Counted from the first letter of the stretch, positions 1 through 5,159 are shown. The stretch: 5,266 nucleotides of DNA from Syntrophomonadaceae bacterium (GCA_003554535.1 PWGT01000008.1:1-5266); one strand, 5' to 3'. Notes: generated by a model not told the origin, from the sequence alone. Translations and numbers: made by a program.

Positions 1-44
1 AAACCCTTGATTGCTTCCTCATGTGTACCTTTATGGTCACTCAT
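1..44 (-). CDS. 5' end of an unidentified gene, cut by the window edge
   Basis: Only the first 14 full codons are inside the window (MSDHKGTHEEAIKG), too few to recognise a family. The start is supported by an AGGAG ribosome binding site eight bases upstream of the ATG, on the minus strand at about 53-57. A sigma-A-like promoter lies at 81-109, giving a short leader of about 30 bases. The N-terminus is hydrophilic, with no sign of a signal peptide. An inverted repeat spans the leader, so initiation or transcription may be controlled there. The call that a gene starts here is fairly secure because promoter, leader and ribosome binding site agree; its product is unknown. Confidence 0.6.
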   Translation of the reverse strand, partial: MSDHKGTHEEAIKG

Positions 45-45
45 A

Positions 46-79
46 TGATCAGCTCCTCTCAAAAATATGGCTCTGATCA
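46..79. repeat. Inverted repeat TGATCAG / CTGATCA around the leader of the left-edge gene
   Basis: TGATCAG at 46-52 is the exact reverse complement of CTGATCA at 73-79, with 20 bases between. The right arm covers the predicted transcription start and the left arm lies between the ribosome binding site and the start codon. It could be a repressor operator (two separated half-sites) or, in the mRNA, a hairpin presenting the ribosome binding site in its loop. A 7-bp arm could also be chance. Confidence 0.4.
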
Positions 80-80
80 C

Positions 81-109
81 ATTCTATTTTATCAGAAATG
101 ATTTGTCCA
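81..109 (-). promoter_or_regulatory. Sigma-A-like promoter of the left-edge gene
   Basis: Read on the minus strand, a -35 box TGGACA (104-109) and a -10 box TAGAAT (81-86) are separated by exactly 17 bases. Each differs from consensus at one position. Transcription would start near 74 and run into the gene beginning at 44. The spacing and match make this one of the better promoter candidates in the window. Confidence 0.6.
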
Positions 110-138
110 GTCCTTAAATATGATTTCCATTTACTGGA
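106..138. repeat. Inverted repeat TCCAGT / ACTGGA upstream of the -35 box
   Basis: TCCAGT at 106-111 pairs with ACTGGA at 133-138, 21 bases apart. The left arm overlaps the -35 box of the leftward promoter, so a regulator binding here could affect that promoter. The arms are only six bases, so support is weak. Confidence 0.25.
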
Positions 139-159
139 TCACGAAAAGAAATTGCACCC

Positions 160-342
160 ATGTCAAATGTAGCAAGGAAATGGAAGACAACTCTCCGTCA
201 AAAAGTGACAAGAAGGATGGTATCGAAGGATCAGGTTAAAAAATACAGTCCTGCCCTTGCTGACAAAAAAGCGCTTGTCAGCGCCACATGTACAATCGAT
301 GAAATAGTAACTGAGTTGTCTGAGGTAGTTGAACGTGAATAA
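160..342 (+). CDS. Small ORF, 60 residues, unknown
   Basis: This is an open frame from ATG to TAA with ordinary codon use. It encodes a basic N-terminal half (RKWKTTLRQKVTRRM) and an acidic C-terminus (ELSEVVERE). I do not recognise a family and see no membrane segment or signal peptide. The frame is open only back to a TGA at 121. No clear ribosome binding site precedes the ATG: the bases upstream are GAAAAGAAATTGCACCC. It stands alone, divergent from the left-edge gene. An 8-bp inverted repeat (GCTGACAA 259-266, TTGTCAGC 275-282) lies inside it. It may be a real small gene, or the start or remnant of a larger gene broken by the element inserted further right. The missing ribosome binding site keeps confidence low. 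Confidence 0.3.
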   Translation: MSNVARKWKTTLRQKVTRRMVSKDQVKKYSPALADKKALVSATCTIDEIVTELSEVVERE

Positions 343-408
343 TAATATTTGTTGTATCTTTAAAATAGTAAACTTTGCGATTCTTAAATTTTTGCTAGTT
401 TTCCGGGT

Positions 409-477
409 GGGGCGCGAACAGCGAATGAACAAATCGAACAGCAACTTACGATAACCGCCTATTATGTAAGAGGCGCA
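409..477 (+). repeat. Left copy of a dif/cer-like direct repeat
   Basis: Bases 435-477 match 1676-1719 exactly apart from one extra C in the right copy. A GGGGCGCGAA block at 409-418 is also shared, at almost the same distance (1649-1658 on the right). The core looks like a tyrosine-recombinase site: left arm ACTTACGATAA (444-454), 7-base spacer (455-461), right arm TTATGTAAGAG (462-472). The arms are inverted to each other (CTTAC...GTAAG). They resemble Bacillus dif arms, which from memory are ACTTCCTAGAA and TTATGTAAACT, though dif has a 6-base spacer and cer an 8-base one. No inverted partner site follows here, unlike the right copy. Confidence 0.7.
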
Positions 478-560
478 TTATGCACTGAGCTTAGAGAACC
501 GAAATGATTTCCTGGGGATTGATAAAACATAGCCAGGATTAACGGCAAATTATACTGGCG

Positions 561-582
561 CTGATAGCAGTATAGCTATCAG
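561..582 (-). terminator. Hairpin at the 3' end of the nuclease pseudogene
   Basis: CTGATAGC (561-568) and GCTATCAG (575-582) form a perfect 8-bp stem with a 6-base loop. The hairpin overlaps the TGA stop (579-581) of the leftward pseudogene. No run of T follows on the minus strand, so it is at best a weak intrinsic terminator and may be only a palindrome. An alternative pairing ATACTG (552-557) with CAGTAT (568-573) competes with it. Confidence 0.35.
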
Positions 583-1528
583 ACAATCTCCTTTAACCCT
601 TTCTTGATATAAGGTGCGATGCTGCGCTTGAACTTGATCAAGTTTTCTACAAGCCACTCCTTTATCTCCGCCAACTCGGCTGGATCAGCTTCAATTGAAC
701 CGTGCCTGTAAAACGAAATGCGGGATGCTCTTTTCTCTTCAAGCGGTTCCCAAACCAACTCACCGCCAAAGTTAGCGTGGATTTCTTCTTTGCGATCATG
801 CAGGTAGTTAAACAATGCCTAGTTTTTCTCGATATCGCCAAAATCTATATAAAGCTCTGTGCGAACTTTTTCACCCTGCACAAAAGTAGCGTTATAGCTA
901 ACTCCGGATGCCCAGGCTGAAAAAGCATACCAGTTTTGCGGCTGCCCGACCTTCGCGTTGGCGTAATTGTGCTTTTCCCTTAAATCATCAATCAGTTACT
1001 GGAAGTAATTGCGGTAGAGCTCGCCTTTTTCGGTTATAGTCGCACCTGCCTGCCGCTTCCGTGTTTCTGCCATTCGATCGGTGAGACAACAGGCTTGAAA
1101 ACATACGCCGGCTTAGAATCATCTATTTTAATTGCTTTGATTACAACCCCTGAAAACAGGGTTTCTTCTTCGGTTCGCTGGTTCAGCCATTCCAGGGCCT
1201 GCCTGTGTTCCTAGCGGATATGATCGGCCACCCAGACAACGGCAGAGGCATTAAAACCCTCAGAATATGTAAGCAGCTTTCCTAAATGATCATGGTCTGT
1301 TTGTTTTAACTGGTTTTCAATGATAACAATGTGGCCGGTGCCTAAGTCCTTGGCCAGAAGGTCCAGGGAAATATCACCTACAGTTGCTTCTTTTTCTTTA
1401 AGATCCAGTTCCACGCCAAATGCTTCGCCAAGGGAGGCTATGCTTTCTGTAAGCCAGGGTGTAAAGTCGTATGCTTCTTTCTCCCAGATTTCTGTTGGTT
1501 TAAGTCTGGTTAATTTGCCGAATTGCAT
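579..1528 (-). pseudogene. Decayed DUF4268-type PD-(D/E)XK nuclease-like gene
   Basis: The original protein was about 316 residues. The start chosen is the ATG at 1528 (MQFGKLTRLK), since AGGAGG sits seven bases upstream; a frame open further upstream has no such site. The N-terminal part (residues 1-105) has a nuclease-like core: D56 in GDISLD, then E71-N72-Q73 in IVIIENQ, followed by QTDHDHLGKLLTY, as in DUF4268 relatives of the restriction-endonuclease fold. The C-terminal part (815-582) is the usual DUF4268 tail (YLHDRKEEIHANFGGELVWE). The frame is broken by TAG at 1211-1213, a one-base loss near 1062, TAA at 996-998 and TAG at 819-821; coding similarity continues through every break. Such proteins are often found near restriction or defence genes, but their substrate is not established. 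The gene lies between the two dif-like repeats and reads leftward. It is almost certainly non-functional. Confidence 0.8.
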
Positions 1529-1593
1529 AAATGGTCCTCCTGTATAAACTCCGTTTTGATTACCATACACTTTTCTTCAGTTCTAATGTTATT

Positions 1594-1609
1594 CCTGCAC
1601 ATGTTCAGG
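1594..1609. promoter_or_regulatory. Imperfect 16-bp palindrome upstream of the pseudogene
   Basis: CCTGCACATGTTCAGG is symmetric at all but one base pair and lies 66 bases upstream of the pseudogene start, where an operator might be. It has one GAAC half resembling a Firmicutes LexA box, but the other half (GTGC rather than GTTC) does not match. I could not define a convincing promoter beside it, so an operator role is only possible. Confidence 0.25.
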
Positions 1610-1648
1610 TTATGAAGTCTTTGGTAGAATGATCGCTAATATAGGGGC

Positions 1649-1719
1649 GGGGCGCGAAACGTAAACCCTTGCGTACGAACAGCAACTTACGATAACCGCC
1701 CTATTATGTAAGAGGCGCA
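1649..1719 (+). repeat. Right copy of the dif/cer-like direct repeat
   Basis: This is the second copy, in the same orientation as 409-477. Core arms are ACTTACGATAA (1685-1695) and TTATGTAAGAG (1704-1714), with an 8-base spacer (1696-1703) because of one extra C. The stretch between the GGGGCGCGAA block and the core (about 17 bases) differs from the left copy, so conservation is confined to two blocks, as expected of functional sites. Recombination between the copies would release a circle of 1,241 bp with the nuclease gene. Confidence 0.7.
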
Positions 1720-1788
1720 CCTTGCGCTTGCGGCTTATAAGCGCAGGCCGATTGCATAATACCGTGTTATCGGACGTTGCCGCGCAAC
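1669..1788. repeat. Large imperfect palindrome with two inverted core sites
   Basis: The right half (1749-1779), reverse-complemented, reads CAAC-GTC-CGATAAC-ACGG-TATTATG-CAATC. It aligns with the left core CAAC-TTA-CGATAAC-CGCCC-TATTATG-TAAG. The match extends outward (TTGCG 1669-1673 with CGCAA 1783-1787) and inward to a hairpin tip, TGCGCTT (1723-1729) pairing with AAGCGCA (1739-1745). A single strand could fold into one long stem with unpaired bases and internal loops, a shape comparable to integron attC sites. The attC core consensus (GTTRRRY / RYYYAAC) is not cleanly present, so it is not called attC. Its role in recombination is inferred. Confidence 0.65.
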
Positions 1789-1921
1789 CCGGAAGCCTAC
1801 GCCTCGCCCTCCCACCCCAAAGTGCACAAAAGCAAAATTGCGGCGGTAGACCCGCGCCGCGGGCTCGCATCCAAGGGCACACACAAGTGTGACTGGCCCC
1901 AGGAAGCAGGAACTTTCACAA

Positions 1922-1950
1922 TTTATTATTTAAGGGAAAAGGATTATTAT
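1922..1950 (+). promoter_or_regulatory. Possible promoter of the two-helix membrane protein gene
   Basis: A -10-like TATTAT (1945-1950) lies 17 bases after a weak -35-like TTTATT (1922-1927), starting just past the GC-rich segment. The -10 has one mismatch but the -35 has three, so this is tentative. It would give a leader of about 37 bases before the GTG at 1994. Confidence 0.3.
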
Positions 1951-1993
1951 GTAGGCTAAAGAATAGATTAAATACTTTCAAATAAGGGATCAA

Positions 1994-2884
1994 GTGATTA
2001 CAATGACAGAAAACGGTATATATGAAAACAGTCATAGAATATTTTTTTACGAAAAACAATGGTTTGAACATATATGGGATTTTATTAGGAATAATTTTCA
2101 AGAATTAATTACTTTTTTTGTTTTAACAGGTACCCTCTGGGGATTTGTGCTAGTACTAACAGAGGCGTTAGATAACAGGGCAGCAATTGGAGAATTTGCA
2201 TTGCCTGTAATCATAATTGGTGTTTTAGCAGTATTTTATAAAGCATATATAAAATGTATTACCTATACACCAGAAACACTCCAAGAAGAGAGTGATGCTG
2301 TAAAAATAATTTTTAGAAAGCAAAAATGTGGGTGGCAGTATGCTTTGGCTTGGCAAATGCTTTCAGATAGAATTGGCAATATTAATATGACCCTTGAAAG
2401 AATAGATAAAGGTGCGGAATTTATCGAGCCAGCATATCTTACATCTGAAGATTATGATGAATGGTTAAAATTACGACCTATTGCATTAACAAGGCTTGTC
2501 CATGCATCTATGATTCAATGTACCGATGAACTTCCTTCATTTCTTGCAACTACTAAACATGAAAAACAACTTACAGAATTGAAAAGCAGGATATTGGCTT
2601 TAGTCCAACTGTATGAACATACAAAAAAATACGAGATTGAATGTTATCAAATTGTCCCACAAGAGCAATTTATTAAACTCCATGAAATGACATATGGGTG
2701 GACACACCCAATTCAAGAAGGAATAAATGAGTTTATGAACATATTGCTTGCGTTAGCCAATATTGACCGTAAACTGCTTAAATTAGGAGAAGCTCAAGTA
2801 CCAGACTTTAATATTGTAATTAGAGTGCCAGATAATGTGGAAGAGTTTTGCGGGCGGCTTGATGAGATAATCTCGCAGAATTAA
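1994..2884 (+). CDS. Two-helix membrane protein with large soluble domain, unknown function
   Basis: The 296-residue protein has a short N-terminal segment (1-34), two hydrophobic helices at about 36-57 and 66-85, and a helical, mostly charged soluble C-terminal part of about 210 residues. There is no cleavable signal peptide. With both short ends probably cytoplasmic, it is likely an inner-membrane anchor with a cytosolic domain. I do not recognise the family and see no nucleotide-binding or catalytic motif. The start is GTG at 1994, five bases after AAGGG (1984-1988); an in-frame ATG at 2003 is the alternative but is 14 bases from that site. Codon use is AT-rich, unlike the GC-rich DNA to its left. 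It ends 5 bp from the convergent AbiTii-like gene with no terminator between, so the two transcripts probably overlap. Its place beside defence-like genes is suggestive only. Confidence 0.8.
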   Translation: MITMTENGIYENSHRIFFYEKQWFEHIWDFIRNNFQELITFFVLTGTLWGFVLVLTEALDNRAAIGEFALPVIIIGVLAVFYKAYIKCITYTPETLQEESDAVKIIFRKQKCGWQYALAWQMLSDRIGNINMTLERIDKGAEFIEPAYLTSEDYDEWLKLRPIALTRLVHASMIQCTDELPSFLATTKHEKQLTELKSRILALVQLYEHTKKYEIECYQIVPQEQFIKLHEMTYGWTHPIQEGINEFMNILLALANIDRKLLKLGEAQVPDFNIVIRVPDNVEEFCGRLDEIISQN

Positions 2885-2889
2885 AACAT

Positions 2890-3879
2890 TTAGTCACGCA
2901 ATTTAATGCTAAGTATAATATCACCCAGGAGGATGTATGTATGAACTACTGCCATTCTTGCCTCTTCATAAGTTATTGGGTTATCTTCTTCGTGGATTCC
3001 TTTGTTAATCAACTCTTGTAAGTCGTTAATGTAGCCGATAATATATTCTACAGAGGAGATCGTAAGTCTTGCTCTTGTATCTGAATCCCCACATTCATCA
3101 ATAATTGCAAAAAGACGATTTTTATAGTTATCGCCTGAAACGTCAAGCTCTTTTCCCGATTTAGTTTTAAAGGCTTGGTCGGTGGGATGTTTGAAAAGTT
3201 CATCAGCTAAGCCGGTTATAAGTCTTCTGCATGTGAGCACTGCTTGAGCCCAGCTCTCTGGATCTTTAGTATTTAAGCTATCATATATTATTTGGAGTCT
3301 TCGGAGATTTTCTGGCATAGTTGTTGTTAAGTGCGCATCTACCTCTGCTCGGTAATGATGGAACAATTCTTCTACCTGACCGGCAAATTGTAACTCATTG
3401 TATACTGTTAAAGCATAGTCATAATAATTACTTCTTAATATATTTAAACGTGCTTGGGAGGTCCTTATATTATTCAAATAATTACTGGCCGAACGTGATA
3501 TAGTTTCTGTTAATCTGCTCATCGCAAGGACTGCCATGTCTCCACTAACCGACGTCCCAGCCGTTGAGAAACATTTTAATGCTTCTTGTTGTGAAGCTGT
3601 GAAAGATTCAAGTTCACCAGCAGTTTGACGAAACACCTTTTTTGCTGAATCTTTATAAAAACCCCTGCCTTTTTCCCAGGCTATCTCAAATACTTCATTT
3701 GGCATTTGTGATGGGTAGCCACTAGTTTCATATCTTAACCAAAGCATTGTTTTCTCATCGTTCATTAATCTAGCAATTTTTAAACACTTTAAAGCTGCTT
3801 GCCCAATTGCAAGTGAGCTATCTTCTAAACCGCTCAACACGTTTCCCGCTTCCTCTTTCGCTTTTTCTAATCTATTCAT
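2890..3879 (-). CDS. AbiTii-domain-like protein, candidate defence gene
   Basis: The 329-residue soluble, mainly helical protein has an N-terminus (about 15-60, SSLAIGQAALKCLKIARLMN then WLRYETSGYP) that fits the AbiTii domain seen in abortive-infection and other phage-defence proteins, with its usual W-x(6)-GYP feature. The C-terminal part (about 188-325, TCRRLITGLADELF, DNYKNRLFAI, NKGIHEE, VVHTYILLGDII) resembles C-terminal regions of such proteins that are HEPN-like, though I cannot verify an RNase motif. The middle (about 85-185) is low in recognisable features. The ATG at 3879 follows AAGGAAGTG at a good distance. It is the last gene of the leftward run, 42 bases after the small membrane protein gene, with no clear promoter of its own. 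The activity is unknown; the AbiTii assignment comes from sequence pattern memory and needs a profile search. Confidence 0.75.
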   Translation of the reverse strand: MNRLEKAKEEAGNVLSGLEDSSLAIGQAALKCLKIARLMNDEKTMLWLRYETSGYPSQMPNEVFEIAWEKGRGFYKDSAKKVFRQTAGELESFTASQQEALKCFSTAGTSVSGDMAVLAMSRLTETISRSASNYLNNIRTSQARLNILRSNYYDYALTVYNELQFAGQVEELFHHYRAEVDAHLTTTMPENLRRLQIIYDSLNTKDPESWAQAVLTCRRLITGLADELFKHPTDQAFKTKSGKELDVSGDNYKNRLFAIIDECGDSDTRARLTISSVEYIIGYINDLQELINKGIHEEDNPITYEEARMAVVHTYILLGDIILSIKLRD

Positions 3880-3921
3880 AGTTCACTTCCTTCAATTGGT
3901 TTTATAAAGTATTTAGCAAAG

Positions 3922-4233
3922 TTAAATAAGCAAATCACCATAACCAGAAACTAACGTTCCAATTACAATAAGCGTTACAGCAATAATCTTATAAGGTAAT
4001 TTTGTTTGAATGTATAAATGGCCGTTAATTAATTTCATGCTTCGTTTAACATCAATGTACGCAACATATGCACCCAAAACAATTATGACTGCGCCAGATC
4101 TTTGTGTCCATTGGAAGCCTTGCATGTTAAGATCGAGAATTATTGAAACTGTTAAGATTATTAAAGAACTAATTGCCGGCAAATACCCGTTAAGAAATAA
4201 TTCTTTATGTGTTTCATCTGGTGGTGTATTCAT
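3922..4233 (-). CDS. Small three-helix membrane protein, unknown function
   Basis: The 103-residue protein has three hydrophobic helices at about 17-36, 45-62 and 81-100, and a polar N-terminus (MNTPPDETHKE). The stretch DVKRSMKLINGH after helix 2 is basic, suggesting a cytosolic loop. I do not recognise a family. The start at 4233 is preferred over an in-frame ATG at 4278 because AGAGGTG sits just upstream of it; the longer form would add 15 charged residues with no ribosome binding site. The gene start overlaps the last 20 bases of the recombinase gene, implying co-transcription and perhaps translational coupling. The AbiTii-like gene follows 42 bases later, so this protein may be the membrane partner of that protein; this is inferred from position alone. 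Confidence 0.7.
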   Translation of the reverse strand: MNTPPDETHKELFLNGYLPAISSLIILTVSIILDLNMQGFQWTQRSGAVIIVLGAYVAYIDVKRSMKLINGHLYIQTKLPYKIIAVTLIVIGTLVSGYGDLLI

Positions 4234-4831
4234 GTTCACCTCTTTGTGTTCCTTGCTCAGTTTTATGCTCCTGAACATACTTATACAATGTCGGCCTACT
4301 TACCCCAACTAGCCTGGCAAAATCAGTAGCCGTAATATCACTATTTTTCCACATCGGGTAATACTTCTTGAAGGTCGGTGGGATTTCCCGCGGTGGTCGC
4401 CCAATTGGCCGGCCGGACCTGGTGCCGTAGCGTTTCGCCTTGGCCACACCCTCGCGAATCCGCTCGCAGGTCAGCTCGCGTTCCATTTCAGCCACTGCTC
4501 CCAGGATAGTGAGCATAAACTTAAACATGTTATTGCTGTTGCCGGTATTAAAACCTTCTTTTATGAAATGGACCGTGACCTCTTTATCTTTAAACTCCTG
4601 GACGATTTGTCTTAAGTCATCAACATTGCGGCCCAGCCTGGAGATACTTTCGACGTAGATACTGTCGCCCTTCTGGGCTTCCAGCCTCAGCCTGTTCAGC
4701 TGCGGTCGGTCTGCTTTAGAACCGGTTAGCTTGTCACAGTATTCCCGGTCTATGTTAATGCCCTTAAAAGCTTCTCCCTGGCGTCTTAAGTCCTGCTTCT
4801 CAGTGCTGACCCTTTTGTAGGCAAAGTTCAC
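4214..4831 (-). CDS. Serine recombinase (resolvase/invertase family)
   Basis: The 205-residue protein is a small serine recombinase that cuts and rejoins DNA at a specific crossover site through a 5'-phosphoserine link. The catalytic serine is S9 in YKRVST (R7 also conserved). Other active-site residues are R42 (in SKADRP), R65 and R68 (in SRLGRN); the Asp usual before RLGR in gamma-delta resolvase is Ser here, a common variant. The long E helix (about 100-130, FKFMLTILGAVAEMERE) is followed by a GRPIGRPPR linker and a C-terminal helix-turn-helix (about 165-190, TATDFARLVGVSRPTLYKY) as in Hin and Tn3-type resolvases. GTG at 4831 is the start, nine bases after GGAAGGGG. A promoter lies at 4861-4889. 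The codons are more GC-rich than those of the following genes, and the last 15 residues lie past the normal domain end and overlap the next gene. Resolvase versus invertase cannot be decided. Confidence 0.92.
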   Translation of the reverse strand: MNFAYKRVSTEKQDLRRQGEAFKGINIDREYCDKLTGSKADRPQLNRLRLEAQKGDSIYVESISRLGRNVDDLRQIVQEFKDKEVTVHFIKEGFNTGNSNNMFKFMLTILGAVAEMERELTCERIREGVAKAKRYGTRSGRPIGRPPREIPPTFKKYYPMWKNSDITATDFARLVGVSRPTLYKYVQEHKTEQGTQRGEHEYTTR

Positions 4832-4860
4832 GCTTGCTATCCCCTTCCGCTGTTTTCATA

Positions 4861-4889
4861 ATTGTAGCACTGTTAAAATAAAGCTGCAA
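4861..4889 (-). promoter_or_regulatory. Promoter of the recombinase-led leftward run
   Basis: On the minus strand, TTGCAG (4884-4889) and TACAAT (4861-4866) are 17 bases apart. The -10 has one mismatch; the -35 keeps TTG. Transcription would begin near 4854, leaving a short leader that contains the ribosome binding site GGAAGGGG before the GTG at 4831. Position, spacing and leader length all fit. Confidence 0.6.
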
Positions 4890-4975
4890 ATATTTATTTA
4901 CAAGGTAACGAATATGAAGAGGCTTATTTATAGCGGTTTTTGGATAATGGGGTCGGTGAAAATTTGATGTTAAAT

Positions 4976-4989
4976 TAAACTATAGTTTA
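4976..4989. repeat. Perfect 14-bp palindrome TAAACTATAGTTTA
   Basis: TAAAC and GTTTA flank a self-complementary TATA. Related half-sites recur at 5008-5013 (GTTTAT) and in a 13-bp palindrome at 5173-5185 (ATAAAC-A-GTTTAT). It may be a regulator or recombinase binding site. The region is AT-rich, so chance palindromes are more likely here. Confidence 0.4.
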
Positions 4990-5005
4990 TTTACCATTAT
5001 ACCGC

Positions 5006-5018
5006 CTGTTTATAACAG
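5006..5018. repeat. Inverted repeat CTGTT-TAT-AACAG
   Basis: CTGTT (5006-5010) pairs with AACAG (5014-5018) across three bases. It contains GTTTAT and is followed by AACAGTTT, similar to the palindrome at 5173-5185, so the two may be sites for one protein. The arms are short and no protein can be named. Confidence 0.3.
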
Positions 5019-5033
5019 TTTGCTGAGAAGGCT

Positions 5034-5063
5034 AAATCTATTCTAAGGCAAATTCTATCTAAG
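5034..5063 (+). repeat. Tandem imperfect repeat with 16-bp period
   Basis: AAATCTATTCTAAG (5034-5047) and AAATTCTATCTAAG (5050-5063) are nearly the same 14-mer, separated by GC. A 16-bp period is not a whole DNA turn and is not a known res arrangement, but paired direct repeats upstream of a recombinase gene are worth noting as possible binding sites. Confidence 0.3.
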
Positions 5064-5130
5064 ATAAGTCCATGCTAATTAACAATAACAAGACAGTAAG
5101 GACTCTACATATAAAGAGCGATTCCATATA

Positions 5131-5159
5131 TTGACCAATTATATCAATTATGATATATT
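5131..5159 (+). promoter_or_regulatory. Strong rightward sigma-A-like promoter
   Basis: TTGACC (5131-5136) and TATATT (5154-5159) are spaced by exactly 17 bases, each with one mismatch to consensus. Transcription would start near 5166, reading right towards the ORF at 5184. It is the best promoter in the window and shows that a gene was or is expressed off the right edge. Confidence 0.65.
5140..5157. promoter_or_regulatory. Operator-like palindrome inside the rightward promoter
   Basis: TATATCA (5140-5146) and TGATATA (5151-5157) are exact inverted repeats with a 4-base centre (ATTA). They fill the spacer between the -35 and -10 boxes and overlap the -10. A dimeric repressor bound here would block RNA polymerase. 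The regulator is not in the window, or could be the gene product itself. Confidence 0.45.

Larger units (their letters stand above)
1640..1910. other. GC-rich non-coding segment, probable mobile-element end
   Basis: From about 1640 to 1910 the sequence is strikingly GC-rich compared with the AT-rich genes that follow. It holds the right repeat and palindrome, then about 120 bases with small palindromes (CCCGC 1851-1855 with GCGGG 1859-1863; CACAC-AA-GTGTG near 1883-1894). No convincing gene is present: frames through it lack ribosome binding sites and give arginine- and cysteine-rich peptides typical of non-coding GC-rich DNA. The sharp composition change at about 1915 suggests a junction between the element and the host segment. 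Confidence 0.5.
4890..5130. other. AT-rich non-coding divergent region, candidate recombination site
   Basis: I see no gene in the roughly 350 bases between the recombinase start (4831) and the ORF at 5184. The stretch holds short palindromes and a tandem repeat, listed separately. Many small serine recombinases act on a site next to their own gene and repress themselves by binding there, so this is where a crossover (res-like) site would be expected. No standard Tn3-type res arrangement could be assigned by eye. Confidence 0.35.

Noticed and set aside
702..920. Plus-strand frame opposite the pseudogene C-terminus
   Set aside because: It overlaps the clear DUF4268-like reading on the other strand.
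1320..1547. Plus-strand open frame opposite the nuclease pseudogene
   Set aside because: It is antisense to a recognisable protein and has no independent support.
1594..1609. LexA (SOS) box upstream of the nuclease pseudogene
   Set aside because: Only one half-site matches; the other half departs from the GAAC-N4-GTTC pattern.
1669..1788. Calling the palindrome a true integron attC site
   Set aside because: The GTTRRRY and RYYYAAC boxes are not matched and no integron integrase is present; only the overall shape is similar.
1610..1882. Minus-strand open frame of 90 codons across the GC-rich block
   Set aside because: It runs through the repeat and palindrome, has no ribosome binding site, and its arginine- and cysteine-rich product looks like non-coding GC-rich DNA.
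1777..1959. Plus-strand open frame of 60 codons in the GC-rich block
   Set aside because: It starts inside the palindrome without a ribosome binding site and crosses the composition step; no sign of coding.
2881..2930. Terminator between the convergent genes
   Set aside because: No stable hairpin or T run is visible in the 5-bp gap or just beyond either stop codon.
4010..4312. Plus-strand 100-codon frame opposite the small membrane protein
   Set aside because: It lies antisense to the better supported membrane protein and recombinase genes and has no ribosome binding site.
4214..4831. Reading the recombinase as an IS607-type transposase
   Set aside because: IS607 enzymes carry the DNA-binding domain at the N-terminus and pair with a TnpB; here the helix-turn-helix is C-terminal and no TnpB is present.
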